Origin: Carettochelys insculpta
Taxonomy: Eukaryota; Chordata; Testudines; Carettochelyidae
Assembly (NCBI RefSeq): GCF_033958435.1
Contig: NC_134152.1
Span: 16,168,001-16,232,000 of the forward strand
DNA length: 64,000 bases
Direction: 5' to 3'
The notes beneath the pieces are model-generated. The model saw only the letters and a program-made list of their open reading frames with translations, did not search any database and was not told where the DNA came from. Positions 1 through 11,808 of this stretch are shown here, in pieces. The first letter of the stretch is position 1; every line of letters starts with the position of its first letter. A program made the translations under genes and the position numbers.

Positions 1-425
1 GGCACCCCACAGTGGCAGCTCCTGCTGCCACCAAACTCCACAGTGGGGTGGCTGCCTCATTCTCTGATACCCTACACTTAGGGGAGGCAGGTCCCATTGC
101 CAGGAAGCCCTTCCCTAGGTTGTCTGCCTTGTTCCCTGGCCTCCCACGCCTCAGGCAGGCAGCTCCTGCTTTAGTTCTTGGCTGTCCCCTGCCAGGAGGC
201 TTTGGAACATCCTCACCCATCAGGAAGTTCTGAAGCCCCATTCTCCACTTCCCTTCCTTCTTGGTGCCTCCCCATTGAAGGCTGCAGAGCCCCCATCCCT
301 GGTGCCTCACTCAGGAGTAGCAGCCCCCATCACCAAGGAGCCCTGATATGGGACAGCAGCCGCACCCCCATCCCCAGAGGCTGGTGTCCCATATTTGCCA
401 TAGGGCAGTGTGGTCACCCTAATAA
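1..425. repeat. GC-rich unclassified repeat, cut by window edge
   Basis: This stretch is much richer in G+C than the AT-rich DNA that follows from about 426. It contains internally similar phrases (a CCACAGTGG core near 8-16 and again near 38-46) and ends at a TGGTCACCCT phrase similar to one near 4250. It resembles the diverged GC-rich interspersed repeat at 3.9-5.3 kb. The two overlapping open frames here look like by-products of high GC rather than genes. The class is not identified. Confidence 0.35.
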
Positions 426-2239
426 TTTATAAGATGGCTGTCTGAAATATGTCAGAAACCCATGCCACTAATATAATGCTGTTGTGTTTCTAGATTTTTA
501 TGCAATCTAAATCAACACTTGGGATAGTCAGTGGGCTAATAAAATACAGTGAGGTAGCATCTCTATGTAAATATTTTAAAAAGCATTCTTAAGAGCCTGT
601 AGAGGATCTCTGCTCATTTCATGCATGTATTCAGGTATATTCTTTCCAAAACACCTTTTAAAACAAAGTATTAAAAAAATTACTATGCACTCTAAACAGA
701 TTCCCATTGTCGCAGCACAAACATCAGTCCTGTTTCTAGTAACCGTTAGATAAATTATTACTGTTCTTTCTTTAGGTGTGTAAAATTAACTCGTTTCCTT
801 TTAAGAATAATATCACCACAAACAATTACAGTAAAAATCCATTAATTGAGAAATTGTGTGTCTTGCAACATTATACTGCAAGTAGAAGAATGAAAATAAT
901 ACCAAACTAACAGGGATAAAAAAAACAAAACAAAAAACCCAACTCATCCATTTGGAGACAGCTAAATGACAAAACAGTTAGAACTCTGTAGCTGATCAAC
1001 ACCTTGCAATGCACCTATAAAGCAAATGTGATGCCTGTGCAGAGCATAGGTCTGAACTTCAGCCTGCCGGGGTACTTTAAAGGTAAAAAAGCCATGGATA
1101 ATTGGGGCAAGTAAATTTGCAAATTTACCAAAAACTCAGAACATGGCCATTCTCTCCGGCTTCATTTACACCCAGTGGAAGCGAGGACTGATGACCTCTT
1201 AAAATGAAGTGGCCAAATGGAGCCAATTCACAGCAGTGGATAGAAAAACTGTATCTGACTTGGAGAAAAAATGTTGTGTGTACTGATGAGCATTCACTTT
1301 GGCTTTCTCATCAGATCAGGCACATCCCGAACAAGAGAGGAAAAGGGGGATTATTCTTATGGGGCTATGACTAAACAGAACGTGAATGAAAGAGCTCCAA
1401 ATGGTGCACAACATTCATCTACAACTGAGCAGCTGGTGGAATTTTTCCATGTGCCCACCCAGTTTGTGGTGTTATCAGGAGGCAGAGCTATCAGGAAATT
1501 GCAGCCGTGGCTTAGTTTTTAATTTTTGGTATCCATGCATTTGAGGTCTTGGCAAGGAGCTACTGTTGGGTTTTAGACTTCTTAGAACTGCTTATTAACG
1601 GGACAATTTGCAAAGGAAAAGAGATGAACACAGCAGCTCCAGGAAGTCATTATGGTAAATGGCAGTCTACATGGAAGTGGATGTGGTGATCTTGCTTGTG
1701 AGTGAGAGTCAAATGAAGGGGTTTGTGCTGTCCTGTGAGTGGGCCCAATTTTATTTTATAGTCAAAGGTTCAATCCAAATAATGTTGAATTTCAGAATTC
1801 AGGCCTAGAGATCTTCCAAGGTACCTAACTCCCATCTGAGCTTCAGTTTCTAATCCCTGGATTTGAATCTGATCCTGTGCTTTTGGTTTGCAGGTCTGCT
1901 CTAAAACCAGAATGGGATTTATTTTCCTCTTTGTTCAGATGCAGCCAAAATCGTCAAGAACAAAACTGTAATTCGGATGGGATTTCGGTACAAATTAGAA
2001 AAAAACAATGTGAAAATAACTGATTTTACTAGGGTTCTCCAGTATTAGAGACCTGAACATAATCTAAATTCTACCCCAAAGTCAGCCTTTGACCCAAAGA
2101 ACAGCCTGGATACATTCTAGATAAAGTCACCCCCTCTTCTACTGTCTCAAGTCTGTCTCAGGGGTCTGGAGTCACATATGGCTCCTTAAGGACTTCTTTG
2201 TGGCTCCCAACACTGTAATTGAAAGCAAAAAAACCAAAA
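426..2239. other. Unique AT-rich DNA, no gene seen
   Basis: No coding exon, RNA gene or recognisable transposon was found in this AT-rich stretch. Short open frames such as 1271-1522 lack family motifs and splice context. It lies downstream of mir-365 relative to the minus-strand microRNA transcript and could be part of that primary transcript or plain intergenic DNA. Confidence 0.5.
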
Positions 2240-2240
2240 A

Positions 2241-2418
2241 CAATTGGAATGGTCTACCCAGGGAAGTAGTGGAGTCTCCATCCCTGGAGGAGTTTAAGTC
2301 TTGCCTTGACAAAGCCCTGGCTGGGCTGATCTGATGGGTTTGGTCCTGCCTAGGGCAGGGGGCTGGACTTGATGGCTTTTTTAGGTCTCTTCCAGGTCTA
2401 TTGTTCTATGATTCTCTG
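2241..2418 (+). repeat. CR1 LINE, 3' end fragment
   Basis: The sequence has the standard CR1 terminus: the segment GTAGTGGAGTCTCCATCCCT, a CCTTGACAAAGCCCTGGCTGG phrase, a GGGGCTGGACTTGATGG-type phrase, and a TTCTATGATTCTCTGA tail. CR1 elements are non-LTR retrotransposons that end in short TTCTATGA-like repeats instead of poly(A) and are usually truncated at the 5' end. Only about 180 bp of the 3' end remains, so this copy cannot move. Confidence 0.9.
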
Positions 2419-3899
2419 AAAAACTAAAACAACCCTCCTGATTATTTTCAATAAACTGTGAACATCTATAAGCCCAACAATGAACAACTCATATCTAAAT
2501 AGCAAATGATCTGTGATCTCGAAATGTTGCATAACTCCCCCTTTAATACGTGCAGTGCATTGTGGGATATGATACTGTACCTGCATTTTGATCGTGTTGC
2601 TAACAAAATCTTATCCACATGCATTGCGGCTCTTGAATTATTGATTTTCTTACCAAATTCAAAAAAATAAAAAAAATAGCTCTTGCTATTTTGGTTGCCC
2701 ACCCCAGTCTAGCTATTTAGGTAGTTATATCACAGTAGAATCTGAAAATCAGAAAATAAACTTGTCAATGGAAATGGAAAGAAAAGGGTAAGAAGCTGCT
2801 GCTAGTCCCTGTTATGAATTTTATCTATAAAATTAACAAAACAGAAACCATTAACAAATCATATTGAGTAAAGATTTCAAGGATCCATTAAAGTATCTTT
2901 GCTATCTATCTGTCTTTGGTAATATTATCAACTACTAGATAAAGTCATCAGTTATGAATATCTGATTGCTGTTCTGTCTGTATCAAAGTAAAGTTTTGTC
3001 TGCAGCAATCATGCAGAATAATTTAATTCATATCATGAAATGATCTTAAATTTTAATTTATACCTTGTCTGTGGTACAGACTTAAACATCTACTATAAGT
3101 CACTGCATCTTCAGAAATGTTTGATTCTGAAATGCATATTTCCTTGAAATTGTCCGAGATATTTACAGGGACTCCAGATATTTCCTTAATTCTCACACAT
3201 GCAAAAGTGGCAAAACTTCACCCAGCTATAATTAAGGTATTGCACCACTATTATTCATAATATTCATATTATGAATTATAATTATGAATTATATGATATT
3301 ATGAATTATTATATTATTCATATAGTTTGCTGTAGTTTATAACATGACAGTAAAAATTCACTTCAGCAAGAATCTTGGCACTGAAGGCATAAGCCTGGGA
3401 ATAAATTTGTTTATACACATTTACAATATAAACACAGCCTCTCCCCCTGCCCCACAACCTATTAACTGTTTTTAAAGTTCTGTGAGTGAAAAATAAATAA
3501 ATACAGGAAGTCAGCAGCAGTTTGGTCCAATGACTGACCCTTTATTTATAGAAGCTTATTGATTTTGTTATGAATTTGTTTCCTTAACTGAGTAACAAAT
3601 TCAGTTAAAGAAAAGAAGTCAGATTCTTCAGACTCACAGGACATCACAGTTAGGAAACCAACCTTTTCAGAAGTCAAAAGCAAGACATATGCGAGAGCCC
3701 TACCAGCCTCCGTGACATCTGCCCTGGCCTTCCTCTTCCACACAGGACTCTGCCTGTTGATCCGCCTCTTCTCCCCAGGACTCACCCCAATTCTCCTTTT
3801 CTCCACAAGGTCCCACCCCTGGCCAGAGGGGAAGCTGGAGCCGGACATGGCAAGAGCTGCCCAGGGAATCTTGGGGCACTATAGGGAGCCTCAGAGAAG
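2419..3899. other. Mostly unique DNA with an AT palindrome cluster
   Basis: No gene was supported. At 3240-3325 there is a run of overlapping ATTCATA/TATGAAT inverted motifs that could fold into AT-rich hairpins. GC content rises after about 3700, leading into the GC-rich repeat that follows. Open frames on both strands near 3546-3993 overlap one another and show no family features. Confidence 0.45.
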
Positions 3900-5276
3900 T
3901 CACTTGCCCCGACCCATATCTATGTCTTCTGAGATGTGCCACCGAGGACAGATGGAAGGTCCAGGGCTCCCCACAGCAGCCCAGACTACCTGAGCAGCTT
4001 TTGTCAATTCCTGGCTATGGATTCTGGCCTGCCCAGGTGGCACAGCCTCAGTGGGAATAGAAGGAGCAAGGAGCAGGGCCACCTCAGGCCCCTCACCATT
4101 GGGAGGAGGCTGGCACCACCTGTGTGCCTTGGGCAGAAGTGGAGCAATGCCACAGGGAATCCCAACAAAATCTGTGCCAGAACCATGCAGCCTGGGACCA
4201 GGACTTGAATTTTTCATTTCAGGACTGTGCCACTCAGTTCCAGACAGGTGGTCACCCTATTCACAGAACGTACCCTGCTGCCCTTGCCCGTGGATATGTT
4301 TTGGTCCCCTGTGCAGAACACCAGTGCAGCCTCTCTGCACAATGTGCACACGTGGAGTGTGACAGTGTCCACTGTACCCAGGAGAATTTTGGCTACTGGA
4401 TCCATACTGGTGCTGACCACTCCCTACCTCATGCTTCACTCTGCTATAGCATGTGTGGCTACGTAGCAGATAGTGGATCTAGAACCCTTCAGCACAGACA
4501 CTTTGCAGGCCTGTGTTGCGCTGGGGGTGCCAGCCCTCCCGGATTGACCAGGAGCCTCCCAGAACTGGGCTTGATCTCCAGGACACTACTGAGGCCAATC
4601 AAGGAGATTTTAGGCTGCTAAAAGTCCAGTTGGCGTTGCAGTGTGGCTAAGCAGGCTCCCTGCCTGCCCTGACTCTATGTGGATCCAAGAAGCAACCAGT
4701 ATATCCTGCTCCTAGGTACAGGGGCTGGGGTCTCTGCATGCTGCCCTCCACCATGAGCACTAGCTCTGGAACTGCCAGTGGCTATGAACTACATCCAGTG
4801 GGAGCTGTGGGGTTGTGCCTGCAGGTAGGGGCTGTCCCTGAGCTTAGCAGCCTGACGCTTGTGGGAGCTCCCCATGGTAAGTGCTCCCTGGTCAGAGCCC
4901 GAACCCCTCACCCCCGCTCTGAGCCCCCGTCCTGAAAACTAATTCCCACAGCCCACATCCTGGATCCTTCCTTCACCCCAACCTCCTGCCCCAGCCCTGA
5001 GACTACTCGTGCACACAAACTCTCTTCCAGATCCTGCACCCCAAAGCTCTTCCTGAACTCAAACCCCTGCCCCACCCCCGACCCCCTCCCACATTCCTAC
5101 TCCATACCAGAGCCTGCACCGCAATAACCCCCTCCCTCAGCCTGCTGGGGCCAGCAAGTGGTGGAAGGCGGGGACTGGACTGAGAGGGCAGCACAGCTTT
5201 GGAGGAGGGGCAGGGCAGGGGCAAGGCCTTGGGAGAAGCACAAGGTTTATGTCACTAGGCAGTTGGCAACCCTAGT
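3900..5276. repeat. GC-rich interspersed repeat(s), unclassified
   Basis: A GC-rich block with many overlapping frames and no gene structure. The part from about 4520 to 5276 (phrases such as CCCTCCCGGATTGACCAGG and AAAGTCCAGTTGGCG, ending in GTTGGCAACCCTAG) resembles a dispersed repeat I know from turtle and crocodilian genomes. I cannot name its superfamily or find reliable terminal repeats or target duplications. Open frames such as 4124-4621 are best treated as chance. Confidence 0.45.
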
Positions 5277-6979
5277 CCCCCATTGCCTTCTGCACTACTC
5301 TTCTGGTTCAAGTTCTACTGCTTTCAGGACCTTATGTTCAGCACAGTTCTGGTCAAGGGGTCTAGGATTTGGCTCACCTTCCTCAGGCAAAGCTAATACT
5401 GACTTCACTGAGTGAAGGACTGAACCCAATTAAACTCCAGTGCTGTAGATATGTAAAATAAATAGTGATTTTTAATTTGATGAGTCAAGTGTCACATAGG
5501 CAATAACATTTTAAATATCCAGATAGATGTAGATCCTCAGTCAGTGCTCATAATGGATCAAGTCAGTAATGCCTCTTGAAAAACCAAAGTGATATTTTTA
5601 TTTAATTATATTTATAGGTTCCATTTTGTGGCTGATCTGTGTTGTTTGTTCACATATATAGTCAAAAACTTTGTAAATGAGAGGTATGTAATTTTGAACA
5701 CTTCTCATATTTTGTAAAAGAATAGATATATATCTGTATTTCTTTTTTGTTGGGAAAATAATAACTTTTCCACAGTAGAAATTCAACTGAAAATGCTCAG
5801 TGGATTCTTTTTGGTTCTAGTTAGCCAACTAATTTTTGGACTAATCAGTGTCAAAGCAGATCAGTTAAATGCACAAAACTATTAAGCTCACCTTCAAATA
5901 CTTATGGTGACTAAGGTAACTCCAAAAGACAATAGCCACAAACCCCCCTGCAAACAAAACCAAATTATTAGTTGAACTATTGTCTCCAATAGCAAAGAAA
6001 TACACATCACCATGGCTCTAAGAAAACTTCTCTGATCTTTCTTTAATTAGTGCACTGCTCTCCAACAGCGTACGAATACACCCACCTTTAAATATATTCT
6101 CAGCTTGATGTCGGGTCTTTAATCAAGAGTCCTATTCAGCATTAGCAGGCTTGCTGAGCACAGCACACTCCAAAATGACAAACTTTATTAATAACATTAA
6201 CAAGCTAATTAAAGCTCTAACAATCTATAAAAATCCTTACAGTTTTAAATTCTGTATGGGCCTCAGTCCAATCCCTAGTCATGTGTTTGTAGTTCATATC
6301 ACAAGGTCCACAGCACTCTCATATGACCTATAGTACTGTGTCATGCCAGTTTTGCAATCCCTGTGCCTGATGGTGGGGAAATAATGGCCTTGTAGTTGTA
6401 CTACAAGCCTGGTATTCAGGAGTGCTGTGCTGTGCTTTCCACCTTTGGATTTCTGCGTGAATTTGAGGAAATGATTCAGCTTTTTGTTATTCATTTCCTT
6501 ATCTGTAAAATGGAGGTAATTATATTTCCCTACTACAACTGGCCAGAAAATTTCCTTTGCGGTGAAATTTTAGAGCAAATTTTTGGGAAAAAAAATATTA
6601 AAACTCTCTGCTCTTTCATCAGCTTTTTTTCTTATATCACAGGGACGTAGCGAGAATTAATTCATGATTTTTTAAAAAACTCGTTGACATCCTCAAATAA
6701 AAGGGATGTTATTCTTCCTAATCTGATGTCTGAATTAAAGAATACATTTACTATTAACCATTTACTGATGCACAAATGGGCACAGCAGCTGAATTTGCTG
6801 TCACTAGAGTTTCTCAAGGCAAGCTGATGATATACTATGCCGTAATAGCCAGACAAATTTAGATACATTTTAGGTTTTAGGCGGAAAACAGCTACTCCTT
6901 CAAAGAAATACATAAAGGTGCAGTTATTCAGAAAACTTTTCTCTCTAGCAGGAAGGTGTCAGTAGTCTGTAGACTGTGG
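5277..6979. other. Unique AT-rich DNA, no gene seen
   Basis: AT-rich sequence without recognisable exon, RNA gene or transposon ends. Short open frames are all under 90 codons and without motifs. Confidence 0.5.
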
Positions 6980-7205
6980 GCTTCTCCCCACTATGGGGTA
7001 GATTGGTGCTGTGGCAATCCATCCACTGGGAGTCGATTTAGTAGGTCTAATGAAGACCCATTAAACTGACCACCAATCACTCTCCTGTTGAGCTGGTACT
7101 CCACCAGAATGAGATGAGAAAAGGAGATGTGATGAGTGTCTGTTCTGTTTACTCAGTGTAGTGCAGATCCACAATAATTAGATCTAAGACCTACTGTTAT
7201 GCTAC
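6980..7205. mobile_element. Fragment of a foldback DNA transposon (MITE)
   Basis: The segment containing GGTGCTGTGGCAATCCATCC, GGGAGTCGATTTAGTAGGTC and the near-inverse CCCATTAAACTGACCACC resembles a dispersed turtle/crocodilian MITE family of the Chompy type. The ends are eroded and I cannot place target duplications, so the boundaries are approximate. Confidence 0.45.
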
Positions 7206-7376
7206 TAAAGTAACTCAAAACGCACAGCTTAGATGGGCCTGATCCCAGGGTACAGATCTGCCCTCAGTAAGAGATAAGGTCTCCCAATTCTGCAAATCCA
7301 GTTCACACAGATGGGCATATGCAGGGTTCATCCAGCATAGATCATGGCACTTCCAAGAGCCTCTGCTGTACACCCT

Positions 7377-8087
7377 GGCTACGTCTACACGTGAAGCCTA
7401 CTTCGAAGTAGCTTATTTCGATGTAGCGACATTGAAATAGACTATTTTGATGAATAACGTCTACACGTCCTCCAGGGCTGGCAACGTCGATGTTCAACTT
7501 CGACGTTGCGCAGCACCACATCGAAATAGGCGCAGCGAGGGAACGTCTACACGCCAAAGTAGCACACATCGAAATAAGGGTGCCAGGCACAGCTGCAGAC
7601 AGGGTCACAGGGCAGACTCAACAGCAAGCCGCTCCCTTAAAGGGCTCCTCCCAGACACAGTTGCACTAAACAACACAAGATCCACAGAGCCGACAACTGG
7701 TTGCAGACCCTGTGTATGCAGCATGGATCCCCAGCTGCGGCAGCAGCAGCCAGAAGCCCTGGGCTAAGGGCTGCTGCACACGATGACCATAGAGCCCTGC
7801 AGGGGCTGGAGAGAGAGCGTCTCTCAACCCCTCAGCTGATGGCCACCATGGCGGACCCCGCAATTTCAATGTTGCGGGACGCGCAACGACTACATGGTCC
7901 CTACTTCGACGTTGAACGTCGAAGTAGGGCGCTATTCCTATCCCCTCATGGGGTTAGCGGCTTCGACGTCTCACCTCCTAACGTCAATGTTAACTTCGAA
8001 ATAGCGCCCGACACGTGCAGCCGTGACGGGCGCTATTTTGAAGTTAGTGCCGCTACTTCGAAGTAGTGTGCACGTGTAGACACGGCT
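7377..8087 (+). mobile_element. Harbinger-derived foldback element, family A copy 1
   Basis: A 711-bp element. The left end reads GGCTACGTCTACACGTG and the right end CACGTGTAGACACGGCT, imperfect inverted repeats, flanked by CCT at 7374-7376 and 8088-8090, a 3-bp target duplication. Subterminal palindromes built on CTACTTCGAAGTAG run inward from both ends. The centre is GC-rich and holds AAGCCGCTCCCTTAAAGG (about 7627) followed by an ATG GAT CCC start at 7723 that opens only 14 codons before a stop. The same two signposts occur in the coding Harbinger element at 28.9-29.1 kb, so this looks like an internally deleted, non-coding derivative mobilised in trans. Confidence 0.85.
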
Positions 8088-8898
8088 CCTGTCTCAGAAG
8101 CAAAGCTCCAGCAGAAGTGCCTCGGTGCTGCCAAGGAATAATCTGCAGGATAAGGTGGTAATAGCAATACACAGATGTTACTTTTCCCTGGCGAAATTTC
8201 AACCATGTCATGGAGGTAGCACCTGGCTACATGATTAATGGGAGTTCTGCCCATGCAGTGTGCCCTTCCATGGTATAGGTGATGACCTGGGATGTAATTG
8301 CAGAGTTCAACCCTAAATTTCTTGGCTGATTTTGGCATTGTGTGAGGCCCTCAATTTTAAGTTCAGAATAGATTTTGATGGGTTTAATAGAGGAACCATG
8401 AGGGGGAAGGTCTGTTGGGTAAATTGCATCAAGTATACTCTTGTCAGCAAAAGATTAAAGCTTTTTGTGAGTGGGATCAAATATAGCAAAGTAATTCAAG
8501 AATGGACTTACTAAATTACAGAGAAATATCTGTGTCAGAGAGTTAATGATGCTAGAGTTATTCAAAACAAAAAGCAGTCAAATAGCACAGTGTGAGTTCT
8601 CATATTAAATGAATGTAAAATTAGCCTTGTCAAACAAGTTAAGCTTCTTTTTAAACCCCCTTCTAACGGTGAAATTTATTTTTCCTAAATACCACCTAAG
8701 TATCAGCATGTCCCTTGAATTTATGACATTATATTTGTTTATCAACAGGTCTTTGCACATCTTGCTATTTATATTTTAAGCATCAGTAAACACAATAAAA
8801 ATAAAAATAAAATAAACAAATTAAAACTCAGTGTTTTTAAAGTGGTTAAACTAGGTCTTCAGGTAGTTCGCACCAGGCCCAGCAATATAGAAGAATGC
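8088..8898. other. Unique DNA 3' of mir-365, with a Penelope scrap
   Basis: Mostly unique AT-rich sequence on the downstream side of mir-365 (the microRNA is on the minus strand). About 30 bp at 8562-8592, containing ACAAAAAGCAGTCAA, match the tail of the Penelope-like copies at 41.7 and 53.3 kb. No other feature is supported. Confidence 0.4.
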
Positions 8899-8985
8899 TG
8901 CAAGAGTAATAAGGATTTTTAGGGGCATTATGATAGTGTAATGGAAACACATCTGCCCCCAAAAGTCCCTCATTTTCCCTGCGGT
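8899..8985 (-). ncRNA. MIR365: microRNA precursor mir-365
   Basis: The minus strand carries the mir-365 hairpin. The 3' arm at 8909-8930 is the mature miR-365-3p, beginning TAATGCCCCTAAAAAT, identical over 22 nt to the vertebrate sequence I recall. The 5' arm at 8948-8970 gives the star strand beginning AGGGACTTTTGGGGG, and the arms pair around a short loop (8931-8947). Flanking stem bases (CCGCAGGG on the 5' side, CTCTTGCA on the 3' side) also match the known precursor, with only one or two loop and flank changes. The mature RNA is loaded into Argonaute and represses mRNAs with 3' UTR seed matches. It lies 13.2 kb downstream of mir-193b on the same strand, as expected for the mir-193b~365 cluster. 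Whether this copy is numbered 365-1 or 365a follows from synteny, not from the hairpin. Confidence 0.97.
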
Positions 8986-9633
8986 AATGAGCCATGCAGG
9001 AAGTGGTGAATGCTGACTGAAACTAAAAGGAAAAAAATTAAAAAGTTAGAACAAACATTTTTCCATCCACAGTTCATCCTTTCACAGTGTCTCGTTAGGC
9101 CACTCTGCAGGAAACTGATATGTATAAATTTCTAATGTGCCAAACATTTAATTCACATTCCTGTAATTCATACATTCAGTGGTTCTGTTCATTCAGAGAA
9201 GTGACTTCTAAATTGGGAAACCAAAACTAGGTAACATTTTTGGAGAAATGAAAATATGCTCTAAAAAGTGCAGCTATTCAAGACAATTTCTGATTATTCT
9301 TTCACGTATAACAAAGGTACAAAATAGAACAGAACAGTCCCCAATAACAACTCATCAACTACCCTGTTGTTTGAGAAGTGATATTAAATGCATCTTGATA
9401 GTGAAATAATAACGTGAGCTATACAGTATCAAGTAAATAATACACTACATTTATATCCTTTTTATGTTCAGAAGCCTTTTATGAACAACAGTCTGTATAA
9501 TTCTGCAGCTCAGCATCTCTCCCCAATTCTAATGTGTCTGGGCTGCTCCTCTCCATTCTGCAGCTGCCAAAGACACCTTAAAGTTGCTGCATCACATATG
9601 CCGGCCACACCCCCTGCTCCTACTGCTCATCAG
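8986..9633. other. Unique DNA 5' of mir-365
   Basis: AT-rich sequence between mir-365 and a foldback element. No second hairpin of microRNA type and no coding exon was recognised. A short GC-richer patch at about 9500-9630 precedes the transposon insertion. Confidence 0.4.
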
Positions 9634-10343
9634 GGCTACGTCTACACGTGCACCCAACTTCGAAATAGCTTATTTCGATGTTGCGACATCGAAATAGGCT
9701 ATTTCGATGAATAACGTCTACACGTCCTCCAGGGCTGGCAACGTCGATGTTCAACTTCGACGTTGCTCAGCCCAACATCGAAATAGGCACAGCGAGGGAA
9801 CGTCTACACGCCAAAGTAGCACACATCGAAATAAGGGAGCCAGGCACAGCTGCAGACAGGGTCACGGGGCGGACTCAACAGCAAGTCGCTCCCTTAAAGG
9901 GCCCCTCCCAGACACACTTTCATTAAACAGTGCAAGATACACAGAGCCAACAACTAGTTGCAGACCCTGTATATGCAGCACAGACCCCCAGCTGCAGCAG
10001 CAGCAGCCAGAAGCCCTGGGCTAAGGGCTGCTGCCCACGGTGACCACAGAGCCCCGCAAGGGCTGGAGAGAGAGTATCTCTCAACCCCCCAGCTGATGGC
10101 CGCCATGGAGGACCCCGCTATTTCGATGTTGCGGGACGCGGATCGTCTACACGTCCCTACTTCGATGTTGAACGTCGAAGTAGGGCGCTATTCCCATCCC
10201 CTCATGGGGTTAGCGACTTCGACGTCTCGCCGCCTAACGTCGATTTCAACTTCGAAATAGCGCCCAACACGTGTAGACGTGACGGGCGCTATTTCGAAGT
10301 TACTGCCGCTACTTCGAAGTAGCGTGCACGTGTAGACGCAGCT
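9634..10343 (+). mobile_element. Harbinger-derived foldback element, family A copy 2
   Basis: A 710-bp copy in the same orientation as the copy at 7377-8087 and closely similar along its length. Ends are GGCTACGTCTACACGTG and CACGTGTAGACGCAGCT, with CAG at 9631-9633 and 10344-10346 as a 3-bp target duplication. It keeps the subterminal TTCGAAATAG palindromes and the central CTCCCTTAAAGGG segment, but the ATG at the ORF-start remnant is lost (CAGACCCCC in place of ATGGATCCC). The two copies flank mir-365 at about 0.8 kb downstream and 0.65 kb upstream and are direct repeats about 2.3 kb apart. Confidence 0.87.
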
Positions 10344-10346
10344 CAG

Positions 10347-11275
10347 ATGTTTTGCTTCTGAAGCCATGGTCAGTTATCAGCTTACGTAGCTCCTGTCTTA
10401 TTGCCTCCTTTCTTGGTCCCTGAAGGCATCTCAGCAGTGTAACTAGTTTTGTGTCTGTTTCCCTGCTAACTCCTTTCCCTGTCTGTAAGCATGGTGTGGC
10501 AGCCATGGAAGCTCCAGGCAAAGTCCAAATGCTGCTCTGTTGGGCCAGCCTTGCCTCACAATTCATATGGTGAATTACGTCAAGCCAGCTCTCAGCTGGC
10601 TGAGCCTATCTCTGTTAGGACATGGGGCTTTGAGTTGGTCAGGCTTGTGGAGGCTCCCGATCAACCAAGTAGTCATGACTCCACAGAGGGAAAATCCAAC
10701 CAGCAGACCCAATGCAGAGCCAGGACAGGCTCGAGAGCAGGAAGGACCCCATTCAGCTGGCCCAGGGGTAAGTGCAGAGGTAATCCTATATCGCAAAGGC
10801 AAGAGACTTGCAGTACTGCAGGTTCCCCTCACCCCAAGTCTCAAAGTGGCTCCTGTGTGCACTGGGTAATGACGCCCTTCCAATGTAAGCAGGAGAGCTC
10901 TGCCAGCAAGAGTCCATCATTCACCCCCATGCCGCAAACAGGCCACAACAGGGCACCCAGGCTCAAAAAACATGCTAAAAAATTATCAAGAAGGGGACAA
11001 AAGAGCAGCAAATGTACAAGGCATTCATCCTGACTTCCTTTCCTCACCCTCTTCTACCAAAGAAAGGCAAGTTTCTGACTCTGAATCCAAGCAGGACCAG
11101 GGGCAAGCACAACAAAGATTCCTCCTCTCACCACACCCCCCAGGAAGTTTGTGGCCACGTTCAAAAAGGGGGTGTACCTGTACAGCTCCAATTGGAACAG
11201 TCTGAGGAGGGCAAGTTTTAGAGTACATGTCACTGGTTAGAATCATCCCTCTAATTCACAATTTCCATTTAAAGA
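10347..11275 (+). other. Region with a 180-codon open frame of unclear nature
   Basis: The frame at 10491-11033 runs 180 codons and is rich in Ser, Gln, Arg and Lys near its end (KKHAKKLSRRGQKSSK). I see no domain, signal peptide or membrane segment. The basic Ser/Lys tail might be a remnant of a retroelement gag-type protein, which would suit the retroelement-like DNA further right, but this is a guess. Codon use is ordinary and other frames overlap it. Not called as a gene. Confidence 0.25.
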
Positions 11276-11396
11276 AGTGGGTCAGTCCCATGAAAGCTCA
11301 TCACCTAATAAATTATTTTGTTCTTCTTTAAAGTTCTACATGGCTGGTTTTTTGTTTTGTGAAGATACAGACTAACATGACTACCTCCCTATGACT
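11276..11396 (+). repeat. Penelope-like retroelement, 3' end fragment
   Basis: The sequence GTCCCATGAAAGCTCATCAC, then TAATAAATTATTTTGTT, then AGACTAACATGACTACC matches the reverse complement of the right-hand tails at 53.3 and 41.7 kb, where the linked upstream coding remnants look like the C-terminal part of Penelope-like proteins. It is only about 120 bp of the terminal untranslated part. Confidence 0.7.
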
Positions 11397-11808
11397 GTCC
11401 TTTGACCAAGTTATCAGGGAAGCCTCGCCTGATGAGGCCAAACACATTAACAAACTAATTTCAGCCTCTATGAACTGGAAGATTGCTGAAATCTCAAATG
11501 TTTCACAGATTCTAAGGCCAAGGGTGATGATTGTTATAGTAAAGTCTGACACCCAATCTAACACAGGCCATAGAACATCCCCAAGATAGTTCATAGAGCA
11601 GATCTCTTAGACCAACATCCAATTTTGATTTACTAATTGTTGGTGATGGAGAATCTGGTAAATTGTTTCAGTGGTTCATTATGCACACAGCTAAAAATGT
11701 CATTATTTACAGTTTGAATGGGTCTATCTTTAACTTCCAGCCATAGAATTATGTCCTACCTTCTGCTAGACTGAAGAGCTTCTTATTTATTCCCCACATA
11801 GATAGTTA
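11397..11808. other. Unique DNA, nothing recognised
   Basis: About 400 bp of unique-looking sequence between a Penelope-like tail and a MITE. No exon, RNA gene or repeat was identified. Confidence 0.4.

Noticed and set aside
4124..4621. 165-codon open frame
   Set aside because: Lies in a GC-rich interspersed repeat, overlaps frames on both strands and has no recognisable domain. The Cys content seems due to the repeat's TG-rich composition.
8899..8985. Alternative reading of the mir-365 hairpin on the plus strand
   Set aside because: A plus-strand hairpin would form too, but the known mature sequence and its order with mir-193b are on the minus strand.
7377..10343. Two family A copies as the long repeats of one retroelement around mir-365
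   Set aside because: Each has its own inverted ends and its own 3-bp duplication (CCT and CAG), so they are separate DNA-transposon insertions.
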